From NCBI GenBank assembly GCA_028818225.1, contig JAPPOG010000051.1:1-64000 (forward strand): a DNA stretch of 64,000 bases, written 5' to 3'. The notes beneath the pieces are model-generated. The model was not told where the DNA came from. It worked only from the letters and a program-made list of their open reading frames with translations, and made no database searches. The first letter of the stretch is position 1. Each line of letters starts with the position of its first letter. Below are positions 17,847 through 27,095 of this stretch, in pieces. The position numbers and the translations under genes are program-made. The stretch comes from Gammaproteobacteria bacterium (GTDB taxonomy: Bacteria; Pseudomonadota; Gammaproteobacteria; Pseudomonadales; Pseudohongiellaceae).

Positions 17847-19115
17847 TTAATCCACTTCCTCGGCGACCACTTCTTGCTGGGTTGGTATTGCAGACTGTAA
17901 CTCGAAACTAAGACCAGCATAATTCTGTAGTCGCTCGATGAGCCTGTCACCATACGCAGTTGCTGGAGTCCAGAAACCACCCGCAATTTCGCTTTTATCA
18001 ACATCGCGTCGCAGACTTATTCCAGCTTGCGCTAGCATCTTTGCCGAAGACCCGTAGCCGGGATCTCTATCCCCAGTTACTTTTACCTTAATTTCGTCAC
18101 CTTGCTCGGTTTTGCCAATAAACCGCAAATCAAAGAAGCCAGCTTTTTGCTCTTCCGGGCTCGGACCTTGCCCAGGTTTCGGCAGGAAAAACCTTGTCAA
18201 TATTGCCCGTATCGGTGGAATTGCCAGCAGCATAGGTCCGATTCTGGAAAATCGAGCGAGACCTTTTGCCTTCTTTTCTCCTTCTCTGCCATCTGCGGTC
18301 AGGGTCGCCTCATTGTATTCAAACTGGGAAGCATATTGTTCATCAGCAATTGCATTACTACGCAAAACAATACGCATATTAATTCCTGCCATAATAAATG
18401 GCGCTACCCAGGAACTAAAATCTTCATCGTACTCAAGGCCTACCGACTTTTGAATTACTTCATTCTGATGGGAGGATGGGCACAATGAATAATAATCCCG
18501 AAGCTCTTTGCGTAAATCAGGGTTCTTTGCAGCTTCCTTATAGATGTTTATTGCACTGGCAATAGTGCCGCCGGAAGCTCCGCCCTTGGTTGCCTTCACA
18601 CGCATATGGACTTTGTTGCAGCACCTGCCAAATTTGTACTTGGCATGTTGTTGCAGAAATTTGACGCCCAGGTCTGAAGGAATTGAATCGAATCCGCAAC
18701 AATTAATGATTCTGGCGCCAGAAGCTTTTGCTGCTTCCTCGTGAGCTGCAATCATACGACGAATCCATTGTGCCTCTCCTGTTAAGTCACAGTAATCGGT
18801 TCCACTCTCAGCACAGACCTTGATTAATACATCGCCGTAAAGCGCGTAAGGCCCGACAGTAGATATAATTACATGGGTTCGCTCGCATAAGCTTTGTAGT
18901 GCCTGCTCGTCAAAAGAGTCCGCAACGATTAACGGGATATTGCTCGCATTAGAGCCAAGTTCTTCTTTTAATTCATCGAGCTTTGCTTGAGATCTGGCAG
19001 CCATAGCCCAGCTTAAATTGGGTTCAAGATGTTCGCCAACAAGATATTCGCAAAGTATTTTTCCAACGAAACTGGTTGCGCCGAAAACTACTATGTCGAA
19101 TTCTTTATTAATCAT
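17847..19115 (-). CDS. Saccharopine dehydrogenase-like oxidoreductase (trans-acting enoyl reductase type)
   Basis: A 422-residue cytoplasmic protein. The N-terminal Rossmann fold is clear: F-D-I-V-V-F-G-A-T-S-F-V-G with the dinucleotide-binding glycines, and A-A-R-S at the end of the second strand, suggesting NADP preference. C-C-G-F-D-S-I-P-S-D-L-G near 140-152 is the usual family signature. Relatives include the mycobacterial trans-acting enoyl reductase and many uncharacterised bacterial proteins; true saccharopine (lysine) metabolism is unlikely because no LYS pathway gene is nearby. The stop lies 3 bases from the porin stop (convergent), and the gene starts 21 bases after the haem A synthase stop, so the two minus-strand genes may be cotranscribed. 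Confidence 0.85.
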   Translation of the reverse strand: MINKEFDIVVFGATSFVGKILCEYLVGEHLEPNLSWAMAARSQAKLDELKEELGSNASNIPLIVADSFDEQALQSLCERTHVIISTVGPYALYGDVLIKVCAESGTDYCDLTGEAQWIRRMIAAHEEAAKASGARIINCCGFDSIPSDLGVKFLQQHAKYKFGRCCNKVHMRVKATKGGASGGTIASAINIYKEAAKNPDLRKELRDYYSLCPSSHQNEVIQKSVGLEYDEDFSSWVAPFIMAGINMRIVLRSNAIADEQYASQFEYNEATLTADGREGEKKAKGLARFSRIGPMLLAIPPIRAILTRFFLPKPGQGPSPEEQKAGFFDLRFIGKTEQGDEIKVKVTGDRDPGYGSSAKMLAQAGISLRRDVDKSEIAGGFWTPATAYGDRLIERLQNYAGLSFELQSAIPTQQEVVAEEVD

Positions 19116-19136
19116 TTTTTACGCTATACCGAACAC

Positions 19137-20171
19137 CTAGAGTGATACCTGATTCCTGATTATTGCAACCCTGCCCTCCGGCGAACTGTCTCTTGAATGA
19201 CGATAGCTCATCCAGATCAAAAACTGTAAACCGAACAACAGGGCTGCCGCCAGCAAATGCGTAGGTTGCACTAAAGCGGGCATACCCAGGTGTCCCAAGG
19301 TGGCCCCTGAAAGTACTGATAAACCGATTACCAGAATCATGGCAAAAGTGAGCCTGGTTAATACATGCTGCCAACCCAGTGAAATAATAAGCAACCGAGC
19401 CAGCCATAAATTTGCAAACAGCACTAAGGCTGAAAAAGACCGATGAACAAAGAAGAACCACGGCATAGCTTCAATCCAGCTGGACCTTAATGCTTCACCT
19501 TGAGCTTCTCTAATAAAGTCTGTCATCTCCCTTACCTGAGTTCCCATAGCAACCTGCAGCACTGTCATTCCCAGCACGATGTAGAGCCATAACTCAAAGC
19601 GGGAATCGATACCGGTAACAGGTTGTCTGGCCATTATTCCTCTTCTGGCTTCCGCCAGGGCAAACAGCAGGGTCCCAACTATCGCCAAAGCCATCAGCAT
19701 ATGAATGGTAATCATGCCAGGTTGTAGATTAGAACTGACTACCCTCGACCCGAGCCAACCCTGAAATCCCACCATTAAAAAAGCAGCAACCGACGCGACA
19801 AAAATTGAATTGTTAAAACGGCGCAATGGCCATGAACACAATGCTGTTAGAAATATCAGAATACCGATGACCACACCAATCAGGCGGTTGGTGTACTCAG
19901 TCCAAGTCTTGACCACATTAAAGCGCGCATCTCCATAACCCAGGTCGGCGTATATTTCTTGATAGTTGCTGGGCAATTGTGACTCCTGGGTCGGGGGAAT
20001 CCATTGTCCAAAACAAGTAGGCCAATCTGGACAACCCATTCCCGCCCCGGAGGCGCGCACACTCGCTCCAACCAGAATAAGAAAATACACAGCGCCGAGA
20101 GTAATCAGTGCGATGCGTCGAAAACGAAGAAGAGAATGCTCTGTGTCGGTTGATAATGCTGGGTTATTCAT
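19137..20171 (-). CDS. ctaA: Haem A synthase (COX15/CtaA)
   Basis: A 344-residue inner-membrane enzyme that oxidises the methyl group of haem O to make haem A for aa3-type cytochrome oxidase. It has eight hydrophobic segments. Conserved family segments include V-R-A-S-G-A-G-M-G-C-P-D-W-P-x-C-F-G-Q in the first loop, E-Y-T-N-R-L-I-G with the first haem-ligand region, I-H-M-L-M-A-L, V-H-R-S-F-S-A and T-H-L-L-A-A near the end, supplying the paired His ligands. Its presence implies an aa3-type terminal oxidase elsewhere on the chromosome; CtaB is not next to it. Start: ATG at 20171, the only one before the first helix. Confidence 0.94.
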   Translation of the reverse strand: MNNPALSTDTEHSLLRFRRIALITLGAVYFLILVGASVRASGAGMGCPDWPTCFGQWIPPTQESQLPSNYQEIYADLGYGDARFNVVKTWTEYTNRLIGVVIGILIFLTALCSWPLRRFNNSIFVASVAAFLMVGFQGWLGSRVVSSNLQPGMITIHMLMALAIVGTLLFALAEARRGIMARQPVTGIDSRFELWLYIVLGMTVLQVAMGTQVREMTDFIREAQGEALRSSWIEAMPWFFFVHRSFSALVLFANLWLARLLIISLGWQHVLTRLTFAMILVIGLSVLSGATLGHLGMPALVQPTHLLAAALLFGLQFLIWMSYRHSRDSSPEGRVAIIRNQVSL

Positions 20172-20252
20172 TAGTTTACTTTGCTAGCGAATAGCCTACT
20201 AAAAATGGGCGGCGCAAGCATAAACCAGTGGAAGTATTACTGCAATGCGCTT

Positions 20253-21443
20253 CTAGTCTCGCAAACTTTCCAGCAGTTGCGCTGATGCATACCCGTCCAT
20301 GGGAACATCAATACTCTCCTGATAAGCAAGAATCGCCGCACGAGTTTGCCTACCCACGCGCCCATCCGGCTCACCGGAATCGAAACCTGAGGCGTTAAGC
20401 AATTCCTGTAATTCCCGCACATCAGCGACACTCATCGCAGTTTCATTTACAGGCATTCTCTGAATCGGACCGGCACCAGTATAGCGATCCGCAAGATGCC
20501 CGACTGTAAGCGCATAAAAGGTCGACGGGTTATACCCCATAGTGGCACGGAAATTCTGATAGGCGAGGAATGCTGGTCCTGCTGCTCCCGCTGGTATAAC
20601 AACAGATGCGTTCATAGTGGCAACTGGAATCGGACTGCCATCGACTCTCGTTATGCCAAGATCCTGCCACTCTTGTAAAGACTTCCGTGTTCGGGTTCCG
20701 GCCAGGGAATAGTCAAAATCATCGGGAAGTAACACTTCCCTGCCCCAGCGCTCATCCCCTCGCCAGCCGAGGCTATTTAGAAAATTCGCTGCGGAATGAA
20801 AGATGTCCGGCAAACTATTCCAGATATCTACTCGTCCATCGTTATCCCCGTCAATGCCATATTCATAAAAAACCGAAGGCAGAAACTGTAACTGCCCCAT
20901 CGCTCCGGCCCAGGAACCGCTCATATTCTCCGCGGCAATATGCCCATCATCAATTATCTGCAATGCTGTGAGCAATTCCCTGCGAAAGAAAGCCGAACGG
21001 CGAGGGTCATAAGCCAGGGTCGCTAATGCCTGTAACACTGAAAAACCACCGGTAGCTCTACCATAATTACTTTCAACAGCCCAAAAGGCCACGAGGTAAT
21101 GAGGTTGCACACCATAACGCTGGCGAACTTCTTGTAACAAAGTCTCATGCTGTTGCAACAGGCTCTGGCCGCGACTCACCTGAGACGCAGTTATGCGCAA
21201 AGATAAATAGCGAGTAAAAGTTTGTACAAATTCAGGCTGGCTATTATCCAGCTCCAAAACTCTTTCCAGTGGCGCTTCCAGATCATTCAGAGCGATCAGG
21301 GTTGATTCACTAATTCCCAGAGACAAAGCTTCGGCTCGGAGATCTGCCAGCCATTCATCAAATGACTGATCTTGAGCATTAGAGGAACAACTTAAAGCCA
21401 GAAACAGGCCAAAAGAAACCAACAAGGTACGAGGGATTCTCAT
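20253..21443 (-). CDS. Lytic murein transglycosylase, MltB-like, with peptidoglycan-binding domain
   Basis: A 396-residue exported enzyme that cleaves the MurNAc-GlcNAc bond of peptidoglycan and leaves anhydro-MurNAc. Signal peptide 1-23; a Cys in A-L-S-C could make it a lipoprotein, but the box is imperfect. The catalytic domain has F-W-A-V-E-S-N-Y-G-R with the acid/base Glu near 130, G-A-M-G-Q-L-Q-F-L-P-S, and D-G-D-N-D-G-R-V-D-I-W, all typical of the SLT_2/MltB class. A PG_binding_1 domain follows (about 335-395, L-Q-E-L-L-N-A-S-G-F and D-G-R-V-G-R-Q-T-R-A-A-I). The gene stands on its own, about 80 bases before ctaA on the same strand. Confidence 0.93.
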   Translation of the reverse strand: MRIPRTLLVSFGLFLALSCSSNAQDQSFDEWLADLRAEALSLGISESTLIALNDLEAPLERVLELDNSQPEFVQTFTRYLSLRITASQVSRGQSLLQQHETLLQEVRQRYGVQPHYLVAFWAVESNYGRATGGFSVLQALATLAYDPRRSAFFRRELLTALQIIDDGHIAAENMSGSWAGAMGQLQFLPSVFYEYGIDGDNDGRVDIWNSLPDIFHSAANFLNSLGWRGDERWGREVLLPDDFDYSLAGTRTRKSLQEWQDLGITRVDGSPIPVATMNASVVIPAGAAGPAFLAYQNFRATMGYNPSTFYALTVGHLADRYTGAGPIQRMPVNETAMSVADVRELQELLNASGFDSGEPDGRVGRQTRAAILAYQESIDVPMDGYASAQLLESLRD

Positions 21444-21536
21444 CCGTACATAATAATAGATTATCTTCGGAATGAAAATCCGTAAGCAGTGGATTAATCC
21501 GATGCCAGAACTACTACTCGCAAGTTCTTAAGCAGC

Positions 21537-21857
21537 CTAACCATGGCTGATGTATTCGGTCACTTTTTTCTCATCAGACGCGGACAGGGTTACGAAGTTT
21601 AAACCAAGATGGTACATATCCTGACTTAAACGACGGCAATCAGAGACATTGCAGGTCGATTTGATCGTCTTTTCTTTTTCCTTGGAATTAGGTACCGAAA
21701 ATTCCAACTCAAAATCGGGAAACAGCCCTGCATCAGATTTAAATTTCGCCATCTGCTCAATTAGCTGATGACGGCATTTACGAATTACGCCCGCAATCTG
21801 AATATTTACTTCGCCATCTATTTCTACACGAGGATATTTTCTGCGCTCATTATTCAT
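21537..21857 (-). CDS. Small PilZ-domain-like protein
   Basis: A 106-residue protein beginning M-N-N-E-R-R-K-Y-P-R-V-E-I, the R-R-x-x-x-R type lead of PilZ domains, and closing with L-G-L-N-F-V-T-L-S-A-S-D-E-K-K-V-T-E-Y-I, the usual last strand and helix. PilZ proteins bind cyclic di-GMP through the arginine motif and a later D/N-x-S-x-x-G motif. That second motif is not obvious here (N-V-S-D-C-R-R lies where it would be), so c-di-GMP binding is doubtful. The long middle insert with S-K-E-K-E-K-T is unusual for the size. No partner gene is adjacent. Confidence 0.7.
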   Translation of the reverse strand: MNNERRKYPRVEIDGEVNIQIAGVIRKCRHQLIEQMAKFKSDAGLFPDFELEFSVPNSKEKEKTIKSTCNVSDCRRLSQDMYHLGLNFVTLSASDEKKVTEYISHG

Positions 21858-22056
21858 AGCCTAACTCATTAAAACTACTTTCTTAACTAAATCGTAAAAG
21901 TCGAGTATCGCAAAATAATTAATCCAAACCTTGACCTGTTACACACTTTTGGAATGCGAGGTTAGGGTGCCTGATCGGGCATCATGCTTTACAGTAAATT
22001 GCTATCTAGGAGACATGGCACTTGTTCAGGGAATCTCCTTAATATACAGTCTCCCG

Positions 22057-22770
22057 ATGCTGAAAAATCTTACACTCACTCGCCACTCCTGCAATGCTTT
22101 GGTGGCTTACTTGTTTCTACTCTGGGCATCAACTACACAGGCTACAGAAGCTCAAGCAGTGAGAGAATATATCGAATCTACCGCTCGTGCCCGGTATGAC
22201 GAATTGGTAGCTGAATATGGAACCAATAAAGAGCTTCCACCGGGGTTTGAACTCCAGGCACTATTAGCTTTAAGTCATTATCCCGAACTAAAACCAATAC
22301 ACATCAAATTCGTTGTAGATGATGTGGGGATTCCACTTTCCTCCAGACCTTTGTGGACCACTCTGCTGCGCTCGGCAAGAAACAGAACTTATTTAGTAAT
22401 GATCGATAATCACCTTGAAGGCCCGAGGGACGTGCTACTTTTAAAGAATCAGCCCTTTAATGCCCAGGTGGGAATAATCGGGCACGAACTGGCGCATACT
22501 GTTTATTACCTGAATCGATCTTTCTTTGGAATTGCCGCCGATGGCCTGTGTCAGCTCAGCGACTGCCGAATAAATTTTGAGAGAAATACTGACCGCCGCC
22601 TTATCGATTATGGTCTCGGATGGCAACGCTACGACCATGCTCTTTTCGTACGCAGTCGATTCGCTTCGTCACCAGAAGCAGCTATCAACACGCAAGGTGG
22701 TGGAGGCGCTTATATGAGCCCTGCTGAGTTGTTACAGATAATAGAAAGTAATGAAAGTTACGCTGACTGA
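22057..22770 (+). CDS. Exported HExxH metalloprotein, possible protease
   Basis: A protein of about 237 residues with a signal peptide (hydrophobic C-N-A-L-V-A-Y-L-F-L-L-W-A, cleavage near T-Q-A). The mature part contains G-H-E-L-A-H-T, an HExxH zinc motif, preceded by a beta-strand-like V-G-I-I and followed about 50 residues later by R-N-T-D-R-R-L-I-D-Y-G-L-G, where a third ligand could lie. I know no named family with certainty. Start: ATG 22057 gives the standard signal peptide; an ATG at 22015 has AGGAG just ahead but at only 2 bases, and the longest frame reaches 21931 from a codon with no ribosome site. Function is probably proteolysis in the periplasm (inference). Confidence 0.68.
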   Translation: MLKNLTLTRHSCNALVAYLFLLWASTTQATEAQAVREYIESTARARYDELVAEYGTNKELPPGFELQALLALSHYPELKPIHIKFVVDDVGIPLSSRPLWTTLLRSARNRTYLVMIDNHLEGPRDVLLLKNQPFNAQVGIIGHELAHTVYYLNRSFFGIAADGLCQLSDCRINFERNTDRRLIDYGLGWQRYDHALFVRSRFASSPEAAINTQGGGGAYMSPAELLQIIESNESYAD

Positions 22771-23425
22771 CATGCTATCAGCATAAATTGAACCATTGAT
22801 CTAGAGAGATTGCTGGCCAGGTTCTTCCCAGTGGCGCGACGCGTTTAGGAAGGCGAGCTGCTGAAATACTTCACCCTCTCCTGTGCGCGCCGGCGCCACA
22901 CGGGAAGCCGCATTATCAAAGCCACCATTGCAAATGTATGCCATAGATCCATCAAGAGCCATTGCTACTGTTTTTGCACCATAGCCTGGATAACTCACTG
23001 CAATCAGCAAATATTCACGCCGGTATCGAATACGCTTTCAGTCGTCATGCGTGGCGTCGGAATCGATGTCTCCAGCATCGTTATTGGAACTGGCTTCTTT
23101 ATCAATAAATTGCAAGGAGTATTGAACGAATGGCATAAGCAGAGTTTATACACACAGAGTTACGAATGTGACAAAAATGCTTTTCTTTATTACCTGGTCG
23201 CAAAATACCCCCTTCCTTTCGATTTAAAAATTAACTTAGGTCGGTAGATTATTATCGATGCAGTAAAGCTTGAGTGTGAGTATCTGGCTCACACAATGGA
23301 GAGCATTTGCAGTAAAGTGGTTAACTTGGTCACAGGAAACTTATAAACCGAAAAGAATTAGTAAATTCCAACCTCTCTTCGAATTTTTGTGACACTGGGC
23401 AAAGATATTTTGGGAGGCCAAGTGA
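22771..23425. other. Long intergenic region with decayed coding signals
   Basis: About 650 bases without a gene I can defend. On the minus strand, 22801-23040 is open and has protein-like composition (segments E-Y-L-L-I-A-V-S-Y-P-G-Y and R-T-G-E-G-E-V-F), with a stop just upstream. A second short minus-strand stretch near 23042-23140 ends D-S-D-A-T-H-D-D and TGA. Neither has a start with a ribosome site, and together they could be two pieces of one dead gene. I do not recognise the family. A plus-strand ORF at 23047-23247 overlaps them and looks like chance. The rest is AT-rich and holds the region upstream of the HExxH gene's end and the tail of the PqaA-like gene. Confidence 0.35.
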
Positions 23426-24832
23426 TTAGTGGCGCGCACTATCAGGCAGGAATTCCCATTTATATTCTGTTACATCTGGTACTATTTTAATACCAGAAGA
23501 AAACTTAAAAGGAACGGATATGCCGCTGGGAAAATGCATTTCCACATAATAGGCAGTATATCCATCGTCCGGCGGATCCAGCTTTACCTGATAGACTCCT
23601 GGCTCGATCTCATCCAGGGGCGTACTTTCATATGCCCTACCAATCATAGCCTGTGTAAAATTTCTGCTTTCGGGATTATGTGCCTGCCATAGCAACACTT
23701 GTTGTGGCTTATCGAGCGAATTAACCGTTATTGTCCCGTCTTCTGCCAGATTCCACGAATACCTTGGCATTTTTACATTGTGCACAATTGCGTGATACCA
23801 GGCATCAATACTGTCGTATATATCGGTTCCTCCCATACCATGATTCGAATTTGGCACATAGCGTACATGCTTCTCTCCTACCAAATCATCCCAATAAAAT
23901 TGCGATGAGTCCGGAAGAAAAAATTCATCTCCAGTGGAGTTAAGCAAGAACTTAGGAAGTTCGAGCCGGTCTCGATACTCGTAAGGTTCGACTATATCCA
24001 TTAATGCATCCCATTCGGGAGTGCCAATCCAATTCACATTGCGACTGGTGACATAGTCGATAACAGCCAACGAATAAGCGCCATAAACAGAAAAATGATG
24101 CTTGAATGATTCGCTAACATTCAACATATCGATAACGATTGGCATGATTGCCACCACCCGCTCATCCACAATTGCTGTGGTCCAGGTTGTCCAACCTCTT
24201 TTCGAGCCGCCGGCAACGACAAATTGAGACACGTCAATTGCTCCTGCCGCATCGCTGGCCATTAGATCAGTAATTGTATCCATGGCGCGAACTGCAGCTT
24301 TTGTCATTGGCAACCTTAAAGGCCATTTCTCATCACCACTGCGTAAATATTTGTCCCAGGTGTAGGCGATTATGGCGTCTTCGGTACGTTGCCTATCCTC
24401 GTCATCAACAAAAACTAATGGTTGGTTAGGCACCATATACAAGGTGCTAACAACGGTGCCGCTCTCAATCGCTCTTTTAATGTCTGTCTCTGGAGCCGAT
24501 GCAGGCGCATCATTGGATTTGCTGCCGCCGGTAATTGTAAGAAATCCGATATCACTTACAACCTCATCCGGAACAACCACTACCATGAAGTGTTCCCAGA
24601 TTGGCAGATTGACTTCGGCTTCAGTCAGCCATTGCTGTGAAGTCATTTCAAGAATATATGTTCTGTGACCATCACCTTCGATGGTATTTATTACTTCATA
24701 GCGATAGTTCGGATCAGGAGTATTAACATAACGATCCAATGCTGTGAGTCGTAGACCATTACCGGAGTCAGCACTAAAGGACGACGAGGCGATTAAAAGC
24801 AGTAAAAATCCAAACAATTTAAAAATTTTCAT
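23426..24832 (-). CDS. PhoPQ-activated pathogenicity-related (PqaA-like) exported protein
   Basis: About 468 residues with a signal peptide (M-K-I-F-K-L-F-G-F-L-L-L-L-I-A, cleavage near F-S-A). The mature part matches the PhoPQ_related family: A-L-D-R-Y-V near the start, W-P-L-R-L-P-M-T-K-A in the middle, then V-A-G-G-S-K-R-G-W-T-T-W near residue 215 of the precursor, which looks like a nucleophile elbow of an alpha/beta-hydrolase-like fold, and S-N-H-G-M-G-G-T-D near 350. Members were first seen as PhoP/PhoQ-controlled genes in Salmonella; the activity is not established. Start 24832 is chosen because AGGAAG precedes it by 3-4 bases and a signal peptide follows; longer frames lack both. It follows the PQQ dehydrogenase on the same strand by about 75 bases. 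Confidence 0.85.
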   Translation of the reverse strand: MKIFKLFGFLLLLIASSSFSADSGNGLRLTALDRYVNTPDPNYRYEVINTIEGDGHRTYILEMTSQQWLTEAEVNLPIWEHFMVVVVPDEVVSDIGFLTITGGSKSNDAPASAPETDIKRAIESGTVVSTLYMVPNQPLVFVDDEDRQRTEDAIIAYTWDKYLRSGDEKWPLRLPMTKAAVRAMDTITDLMASDAAGAIDVSQFVVAGGSKRGWTTWTTAIVDERVVAIMPIVIDMLNVSESFKHHFSVYGAYSLAVIDYVTSRNVNWIGTPEWDALMDIVEPYEYRDRLELPKFLLNSTGDEFFLPDSSQFYWDDLVGEKHVRYVPNSNHGMGGTDIYDSIDAWYHAIVHNVKMPRYSWNLAEDGTITVNSLDKPQQVLLWQAHNPESRNFTQAMIGRAYESTPLDEIEPGVYQVKLDPPDDGYTAYYVEMHFPSGISVPFKFSSGIKIVPDVTEYKWEFLPDSARH

Positions 24833-24908
24833 AGTCTTCCTGAGATCCTTTATTCTCATACTGTTGATGCTTCTGACTGGTTGTGCATTTTCTTGATTAA
24901 CTCTGAAA

Positions 24909-26669
24909 TTAGTCCAGGGCAAATACTTTCAATGCCGGACCATTGCGTGACAGGTTGCGAATTACGTTATCTTCACCTCCTAAAAATCCATTTACAGTTC
25001 CGATCCAGACGTTGGCATTAATCGTTGGTGTTCCTATAGCAACGGCGACATATTGAATGTCGTCGACCTGGTAGGTGATTGGAAAGGAAGCAGGTATATC
25101 TCCCAGGTCTGTTTCCCAGAGCACTTCACCGGTAGTTTCATTCAATGCCTTGAAGGATTCATCCAATGCGCCAAAAAAAACCAGACCACCGGCTGTCGAT
25201 AAGGCTGCACTGGTCGGCGGCACTATTTCACGGTGATTCCAGATTAATTCCCGGGTTTCTACGTTTATAGCCTGCCAGCGTCCAAACTGGCCATCACTTC
25301 CTGCCAGCGGGCTGGGCATAGGCCGCATTGCTGCACCGCTGGAGAGAATTCCACCCTGGCCTGTAGGGCCGGCATTCATACAAATTTCAGCTATGGGCAA
25401 AAACAAAATATTGGTCTCTGGATTGAAACTTGCCGTTTGCCAATTGCGGCCACCATTGGCAAATGGGCAAAGTAAATGCGTATCCTCGGCATTGGGAGTT
25501 GCCGCAGGGCTAATTGTTTTAGCACCGGTTTCTGGATCTATGGCGGTAATAATGTTTTGCAATCCGAGATCAATGGAAAAGAGATATTCGCCACTCGCTG
25601 CATCCAGAGCATCATATAGCGCCATCTTGCCAGCGGTTAAAACTACCTTGCGCTGCACGCCATCTACTTCAAGTTCAATGAGTTGCCGCTCGTAAACCCA
25701 ATCCAGATCCCACTGGTCATTGGCCACATGCTGGAAATACCAGACTAACTCGCCAGTTGCTGGTCGCAGAGCTACCGTTGCATTAGTGTAAAGTGCGTCA
25801 TTGTTAACTCCAGCAATGTTCACCGGTCGCAGCAAAGGTTCAGTATTATAAGTTGGCGCCAGGCCAAAATAGGCCAGGTCCAAATCGGCGTCGTAGGATC
25901 CTGGCACCCAGACCGATCCGCCACTCCGCTCTTCCAGCGGAATGTCATTCCAGGTATTACCCCCTGGTTCACCAGGCCGAGCAACCGTATTAAATCGCCA
26001 GATTTCTTCTCCGCTATCCAGATCAATCCCTACAATAAAGCCCCCACCAGGAACCATGGTTGCGGTTACGCCCTGAATAAGCGTATCACCAGCTACCAGC
26101 GGTGCTCCCCGCAAGGCAAACGGCAACGGCCCGGCTTGGGGAGCCGAAATTTGAGAATCCCAGATAACAGCACCGGTTTTATTGTTTAGCGCCAAAATAT
26201 TCAGATCGGCTGTTGGCATTAATACCTTGTTGCCGTGCAAGGCAATGCCGATTTTAGAGCTGGCGGCGGAATTTGATTGATGTTGGTAGCGCCACAATGC
26301 AGTTCCATTCCTGGCATCCATAGCCAGTAGCGTATCCCTGGTGCTTAACAGATACAGAACACCATCATGGACCAGAGGCGTTGGTGTATTAGGACCTGGC
26401 TCTAATTCGATTTCCCAGGCCAGGTTTAAGTCTGCAACATTGTCCCTATTGATCTGCCGAAGCGGACTGTGACCATAGCTCGCGTAATTTCTTCGCCAGA
26501 TTAACCAGTCCTGCGGCGGAGGATTGCGCAACATTTCGCCCGTGACGTCGCTGACTCCATTCAGTAATTCATCTGCTGATTGGCCGCTTCCAACCAGTGG
26601 TAAACTGATAGCCAATGCTGTCAGGAATACCAGGATCCTATGTCTTAGTCGCGCCTCAATTAAATGCAT
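24909..26669 (-). CDS. Periplasmic PQQ-dependent dehydrogenase (first of three)
   Basis: A quinoprotein beta-propeller of about 586 residues that oxidises alcohols or sugars in the periplasm. The signal peptide (L-V-F-L-T-A-L-A-I-S-L-P-L-V) begins at the ATG 26669, which has GGGGGAG 12 bases upstream; the longer frame from 26822 has no such support. The mature part shows the repeated tryptophan-docking motifs (A-x-D-x-x-x-G-x-x-L-W: L-A-M-D-A-R-N-G-T-A-L-W, I-D-L-D-S-G-E-E-I-W, A-L-N-E-T-T-G-E-V-L-W) and G-G-L-V-F-F-G-A near the end. The start D-W-L-I-W-R-R-N-Y-A-S-Y-G-H-S-P-L is shared with the dehydrogenase at 43845. No fused cytochrome domain is present, so an external c-type cytochrome is needed. 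Confidence 0.9.
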   Translation of the reverse strand: MHLIEARLRHRILVFLTALAISLPLVGSGQSADELLNGVSDVTGEMLRNPPPQDWLIWRRNYASYGHSPLRQINRDNVADLNLAWEIELEPGPNTPTPLVHDGVLYLLSTRDTLLAMDARNGTALWRYQHQSNSAASSKIGIALHGNKVLMPTADLNILALNNKTGAVIWDSQISAPQAGPLPFALRGAPLVAGDTLIQGVTATMVPGGGFIVGIDLDSGEEIWRFNTVARPGEPGGNTWNDIPLEERSGGSVWVPGSYDADLDLAYFGLAPTYNTEPLLRPVNIAGVNNDALYTNATVALRPATGELVWYFQHVANDQWDLDWVYERQLIELEVDGVQRKVVLTAGKMALYDALDAASGEYLFSIDLGLQNIITAIDPETGAKTISPAATPNAEDTHLLCPFANGGRNWQTASFNPETNILFLPIAEICMNAGPTGQGGILSSGAAMRPMPSPLAGSDGQFGRWQAINVETRELIWNHREIVPPTSAALSTAGGLVFFGALDESFKALNETTGEVLWETDLGDIPASFPITYQVDDIQYVAVAIGTPTINANVWIGTVNGFLGGEDNVIRNLSRNGPALKVFALD

Positions 26670-27095
26670 GTCCAGTTTCTCCCCCTGCTGTTTAGTATGG
26701 CTCTTTTCAGGTCGCTTCAGATTCACAGCCAATAACATCGAAACCGTGCGATTTGCGTAGAATACAGCACCTTTATTCTCAGTAATCATTGTGTTTCTGA
26801 ATAATTGATTTGTATCTGGCATCTATCCGAATCACTGAGCTACTCTAATCTTTAGCTACCACTGTCAAGGCAATAGATACATTAATTATCGATTTATAAT
26901 TGGGTGGAAATAAAATCAAGGATTATAAATACAAAAATGGAATAAAGTATTACTCAATCCAATAGAAATTTCCTGTTGATCAACTGCAGTTCTCAGTACA
27001 TCCACTGGTATTAGCTTCGGGCCTACTGTGTATTTCAGAAATTTAAGCATTACCAAATCAATTTCGAAATATACAGCGCCGACGTCAGTAATCAA
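26670..27095. other. Upstream region without a recognised gene
   Basis: Region preceding the PQQ dehydrogenase (minus strand) and the FixJ-like remnant (plus strand). It contains the in-frame N-terminal extension of the dehydrogenase ORF, which I reject as coding, then an AT-rich segment (26860-26960) that may hold the promoter. No further structure seen. Confidence 0.35.

Noticed and set aside
18102-18488. 128-codon open frame opposite the saccharopine-dehydrogenase-like gene
   Set aside because: It is antisense to a well-supported gene and has no ribosome site.
23047-23247. 66-codon plus-strand frame in the 22.8-23.4 kb gap
   Set aside because: No ribosome site, no known pattern, and overlap with better minus-strand coding-like pieces.
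26670-26822. N-terminal extension of the PQQ dehydrogenase frame
   Set aside because: It would put 51 polar residues before a signal peptide; the ATG at 26669 gives a normal exported protein.
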